This document shows positions 6,601-10,527 of a stretch of DNA of 10,527 nt, piece after piece. The position numbers and the translations under genes were made by a program. Numbering within the stretch: position 1 is the stretch's first letter; the number at the start of each line of letters is the position of its first letter. The stretch is from CAZULF01 sp964621215 (GTDB lineage: Bacteria > Pseudomonadota > Gammaproteobacteria > UBA1113), in NCBI GenBank assembly GCA_964621215.1, contig CAZULF010000074.1, positions 1 to 10,527 of the forward strand, read 5' to 3'. The notes beneath the pieces are model-generated. The model worked only from the letters and a program-made list of their open reading frames with translations, was not told the DNA's origin and did no database searches.

Positions 6601-7731
6601 TTGTTGAGTCAGCAAGCAGCGTCTGGTCCAAATGGATTGAAAGCTAAATCCGCTATTACCAGCGAATACTTGCATAAACTGACGCATCATAAATGGCTGG
6701 AAATCAGCTTAATGGACGATGCAGCTAACCAAGAGTTGGAAAAGTTTGCTGATCAATTGCGTAACTTGCGTAAACGCTTCGAAAAAATTCTCGAAGAAAA
6801 ACGTGCCAAGATCAAGCAAGGCGATGATTTAGCGCCTGGCGTATTAAAGATCGTCAAAGTGTATGTTGCGGTGAAACGCCGTATTCAAGCTGGTGATAAA
6901 ATGGCGGGACGCCACGGTAACAAAGGTGTGATCTCAATGATCGTACCGGTTGAAGACATGCCATACATGGCAGATGGTACACCCGTTGATATCGTGTTGA
7001 ATCCATTAGGCGTACCTTCACGTATGAATATCGGGCAAGTGCTTGAAACTCACTTGGGTTGGGCAGCGAAAGGCTTGGGTAACAAGATTAATAAAATGTT
7101 ACAACAACAAGCCGAGGTTTCTAAACTGCGTGCATTGTTAACTGAAATTTACGATCGCAAAGGCAGTAAGACTCTAGATATTAATGCGATGAAAGACAGT
7201 GAAGTTTTAGTATTAGCTAATCGCCTGAAAAAAGGTGTGCCTATGGCAACACCAGTATTTGATGGCGCCAGTGAAGCAGAAATCAAGAGCATGTTGAAAT
7301 TAGCTGATTTACCCGAGTCAGGGCAGTCCATTTTATGGAATGGCCGTACAGGGCAGCAATTTGAACGTCCAGTTACCGTGGGTTATATGTACATGTTGAA
7401 ATTGAATCACTTAGTTGATGATAAGATGCATGCGCGTTCCACCGGTTCATATAGTCTGGTGACACAGCAACCACTGGGTGGTAAAGCTCAGTTCGGCGGC
7501 CAACGGTTCGGGGAGATGGAAGTCTGGGCATTAGAAGCATACGGCGCAGCCTATACCCTCCAAGAAATGTTAACCGTGAAATCGGATGACGTAGTTGGTC
7601 GTACCAAGATGTATAAAAACATCGTAGATGGCGATCACCGTATGGATGCCGGTATGCCAGAATCGTTCAACGTATTGATTCGCGAAATCAAGGCCTTGGG
7701 TCTGGATGTTGAACTAGAATCTGAAAATTAA
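3619..7731 (+). CDS. rpoB: DNA-directed RNA polymerase subunit beta
   Basis: Beta subunit of RNA polymerase, forming one half of the active-site cleft. The 1370 residues compare with 1342 in E. coli. The rifampicin pocket is at about 523-550 ([23 protein letters not shown] onward, split here: QLSQFMDQ 526-533, then [13 protein letters not shown]), with wild-type Gln529, Asp532, His542 and Ser547. Active-site acidic pair Glu829-Asp830 lies in GYNFEDSI. Catalytic lysines 1094 and 1102 lie in [12 protein letters not shown], and [10 protein letters not shown] follows. The C-terminus with [18 protein letters not shown] and [18 protein letters not shown] is intact. Both insertions of the E. coli-type subunit are present; the second (about 955-1070) is some 13 residues longer. 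The N-terminal 30 residues diverge from the usual family start. GAGG (3608-3611) lies 7 nt before the ATG. Confidence 0.99.
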   Translation: [1370 protein letters not shown]

Positions 7732-7754
7732 CGTACCAAAAGAGAGTTTAAACT

Positions 7755-10527
7755 ATGAATTTACCAGTTGTCGGTGATTTTAAAGCGTTTGTAAGGCAGC
7801 AAGGCTTAGCATGGGATGATGTTGATAGCATCCGTGTCATGTTGGCGTCGCCAGAAAAAATTAAGGCCTCTTCTTTTGGTGAAGTCACCAAACCAGAAAC
7901 GATAAACTATCGTACGTTCAAACCTGAACGTGATGGTTTATTCTGTGCCAAAATTTTCGGACCAGTCAAAGATTTCGAATGCTTGTGCGGCAAGTACAAA
8001 CGATTGAAACATCGTGGCGTTGTTTGCGAAAAATGCGGCGTCGAAGTTACGCATACACGCGTACGTCGTGAACGCATGGGTCATATTGACTTAGCAAGCC
8101 CAGTTGCACATATATGGTTCCTCAAATCGTTGCCATCCCGTATTGGTTTATTACTCGATATGACCTTGCGTGATATCGAACGCGTTTTGTATTTCGAAGC
8201 TTTTGTTGTGGTTGATCCTGGCATGACACCAATGAACGTTGGTCAGTTGCTTACGGATGATGAATATCTAGATGCGATCGAACAATATGGTGATGATTTT
8301 GATGCGCGTATGGGCGCTGAAGCAATCCGTGAATTGTTAATCGGTTTGGATATGGCGGCGGAAGTTGCTACCATTCGTGAAGAATTGCCAACGATTACTT
8401 CTGAAACTAAATCGAAAAAACTGACTAAACGATTGAAGTTGATGGAATCCTTCTTGGCTTCGGGCAATCGTCCAGAATGGATGATTTTAACGGTGCTGCC
8501 GGTGTTGCCACCCGATTTACGCCCATTAGTTCCATTAGATGGTGGCCGCTTTGCTACTTCTGACTTGAACGACTTATATCGTCGAGTGATCAATCGTAAT
8601 AATCGTTTGAAACGCTTATTAGAACTAAACGCGCCTGATATCATCGTGCGTAATGAAAAACGTATGTTGCAAGAAGCGGTGGATGCGTTGTTGGATAATG
8701 GTCGTCGTGGTCGTGCGATTACTGGTAGCAATAAACGTCCATTGAAATCGTTAGCCGATATGATTAAAGGTAAGCAAGGACGTTTCCGTCAAAACTTGCT
8801 GGGTAAACGTGTCGATTACTCTGGTCGTTCTGTTATCGTGGTCGGCCCAACCTTACGCTTGCACCAATGTGGTTTGCCAAAGAAAATGGCGTTGGAATTA
8901 TTCAAACCCTTTATTTTCAGTAAATTACAATTGCGTGGACTAGCGACTACTATTAAAGCAGCCAAGAAAATGGTCGATCGTGAAGTGCCAGAAGTCTGGG
9001 ATATTCTTGAAGAAGTTATTCGTGAACATCCAGTATTACTCAACCGTGCTCCAACACTTCACCGCTTAGGTATTCAAGCATTTGNNNNNNNNNNCTGACT
9101 TCGACGGTGACCAAATGGCGGTACATATTCCGCTAACATTGGAAGCGCAGCTTGAAGCGCGCGCGCTCATGATGTCAACCAATAACGTATTATCGCCCGC
9201 TAACGGTGAACCGGTTATTGTACCGACACAAGACGTGGTCTTAGGTTTATATTACATGACGCGCGAAGCTATTAATGCGCGTGGTGAAGGTCAAATTTTT
9301 GCGGATCCAAACGAAGTACATCGTGCTTATGAAACAGGCGCGGTTGATATTCACGCAAAAATCAAAGTGCGTATGTATGATCGTGTGCGTCAAGATGATG
9401 GCGAATTAATCACAACGCGTCGTATGGTGGATACCACCGTCGGTCGTGCTTTGCTATATGAAATTTTGCCAGTCGGTTTATCATTCGATGTCATTAATAA
9501 GATTTTGACGAAAAAAGAAGTCTCCTCGTTGATTACATTGAGTTACAACCAAGTGGGACTCAAAGATACGGTTATTTTTGCGGATCATTTGATGTATGCC
9601 GGATTCCATTACTCCACTCGATCGGGTATGTCGATTTGTGTGGATGATTTAGTGATTCCTGATGCGAAAAACAGCATTATTCACGCAGCGGAAGATGAAG
9701 TCTCTGAAATCGAAAGCCAATTCTCTTCAGGTTTATTGACCCGTGGTGAACGCTACAACAAAATCATCGATATTTGGTCGCACACTAACGAACGTGTAGC
9801 GAAAGCGATGATGGAAGAGTTGGAATACGATTTAGTGACCGATCGCGAAGGTAAAGAAGTTAAGCAAGAATCGTTTAACTCGATTTACATGATGGCGGAT
9901 TCTGGTGCGCGGGGTTCTGCAGCACAGATTCGTCAGTTAGCCGGTATGCGGGGATTGATGGCGAAACCAGATGGTTCCATTATGGAAATTCCTATTACTG
10001 CGAACTTCCGTGAAGGCTTGAGCGCGCAGCAATACTTTATTTCTACTCACGGTGCGCGTAAAGGTTTGGCCGATACGGCGTTGAAAACAGCAAACTCAGG
10101 TTACTTGACTCGTCGATTAGTTGACGTTGCGCAAGACGTTGTTATTACCGAATACGATTGCGGCACTAACCGCGGATTATTGATGACACCTTATATTGAA
10201 GGTGGCGATATTGTAGAACCGCTACGTGAACGTGTATTAGGTCGTGTATTGGTCGAAGATGTTATTTTGCCTGATACCGGTGCAGTAGTCTTACCTGCAG
10301 GTACTTTCCTCAACGAAGATAACGTTGAAAAACTGGAAATGGCGTCGATTGATCAAGTTAAAGTACGTTCACCGATTACTTGTGAATCACGTTTTGGTAT
10401 TTGTGCTGCATGTTATGGTCGTGATCTAGCTCGTGGTCACTTGGTGAATATGGGTGAGGCTGTCGGTGTTATCGCAGCTCAATCCATCGGTGAACCAGGA
10501 ACACAGTTAACCATGCGTACCTTCCAC
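7755..10527 (+). CDS. rpoC: DNA-directed RNA polymerase subunit beta' (3' partial, internal assembly gap)
   Basis: Beta' carries the catalytic magnesium site and the clamp. Residues 1-443 are read from 7755 to 9084. After ten Ns the protein resumes at 9095 in a different nominal frame with A-DFDGDQMAVHIP and stays open to the window end. The first zinc site is Cys76, 78, 91 and 94. If the gap truly holds 63 nt, as the E. coli length predicts, the catalytic Asp residues are 466, 468 and 470. The second zinc site is then Cys820, 894, 901 and 904, all at a constant offset of +6 from E. coli. The bridge helix region (ITANFREGL to LTRRLVDVAQ) is intact. The window ends exactly at the trigger-loop His942 (TMRTFH). 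The TGA at 9096 is an artefact of the gap length. Weak ribosome binding site AAGAGAG lies 8 nt upstream; rpoB ends 23 nt before. Confidence 0.98.
9085..9094. other. Assembly gap (10 N placeholder) inside rpoC
   Basis: Ten Ns interrupt rpoC between IQAF and ADFDGD. In E. coli beta' 21 residues ([21 protein letters not shown]) separate these motifs. The missing DNA is therefore about 63 nt: two bases of a Glu codon, 20 codons, and the first base of the Ala codon. 63 is a multiple of three and 10 is not, so the apparent frameshift comes from the placeholder and not from the gene. Confidence 0.95.

Noticed and set aside
8243..8731. A 162-codon open frame on the minus strand inside rpoC
   Set aside because: It is fully antisense to highly conserved rpoC coding sequence, has no recognisable domain and no clear ribosome binding site; it is a shadow of the codon pattern.
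1..10527. Mobile elements, CRISPR arrays, toxin-antitoxin or defence genes
   Set aside because: All sequence is accounted for by conserved information-processing genes and their leaders; no transposase, direct-repeat array or foreign-looking segment is visible.

Overview
The window is a conserved bacterial core locus read entirely on the + strand: tRNA-Trp(CCA) - secE - nusG - rplK - rplA - rplJ - rplL - rpoB - rpoC (cut off by the window end). Gene order, protein lengths and sequence point to a Gammaproteobacterium. The main clues are the long three-membrane-segment SecE, a 1370-residue beta subunit carrying both lineage-specific insertions seen in the E. coli protein, and an rplJ leader very close to the E. 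coli L10-binding leader. The moderately AT-rich sequence and the longer beta subunit would fit Legionella/Coxiella-type relatives, but that placement is an inference and of low certainty. A run of ten Ns inside rpoC shows this is a scaffolded draft assembly.

Layout. Positions 1-25 hold nothing I recognise. tRNA-Trp (26-101) is followed at once by secE and nusG (145-1080). A 114-nt leader with hairpins and a recognisable L1-binding motif precedes rplK-rplA (1195-2315). A 249-nt spacer then holds an 11-bp hairpin and the L10-binding leader, followed by rplJ (GTG start) and rplL (2565-3516). A 102-nt spacer can fold as a whole into a three-way junction ending in a T-tract, which I read as an attenuator and/or processing region. 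rpoB (3619-7731) and rpoC (7755 to the window end) follow. No spacer exceeds 300 bases and no convincing gene lies on the minus strand.

How the genes work together. SecE is a core subunit of the Sec translocon. NusG couples RNA polymerase to the ribosome and to Rho. L11, L1, L10 and L7/L12 build the mobile stalks of the 50S subunit, and beta and beta' form the catalytic core of RNA polymerase. The noncoding spacers appear to set the stoichiometry: L1 represses rplKA, the L10-L7/L12 complex represses rplJL, and an RNA structure before rpoB tunes polymerase relative to ribosomal protein output.

I found no undescribed system. The points most worth a second look are the rpoC assembly gap, which creates a false stop and frameshift, the RNA architecture of the three spacers, and an atypical RpoB N-terminus.
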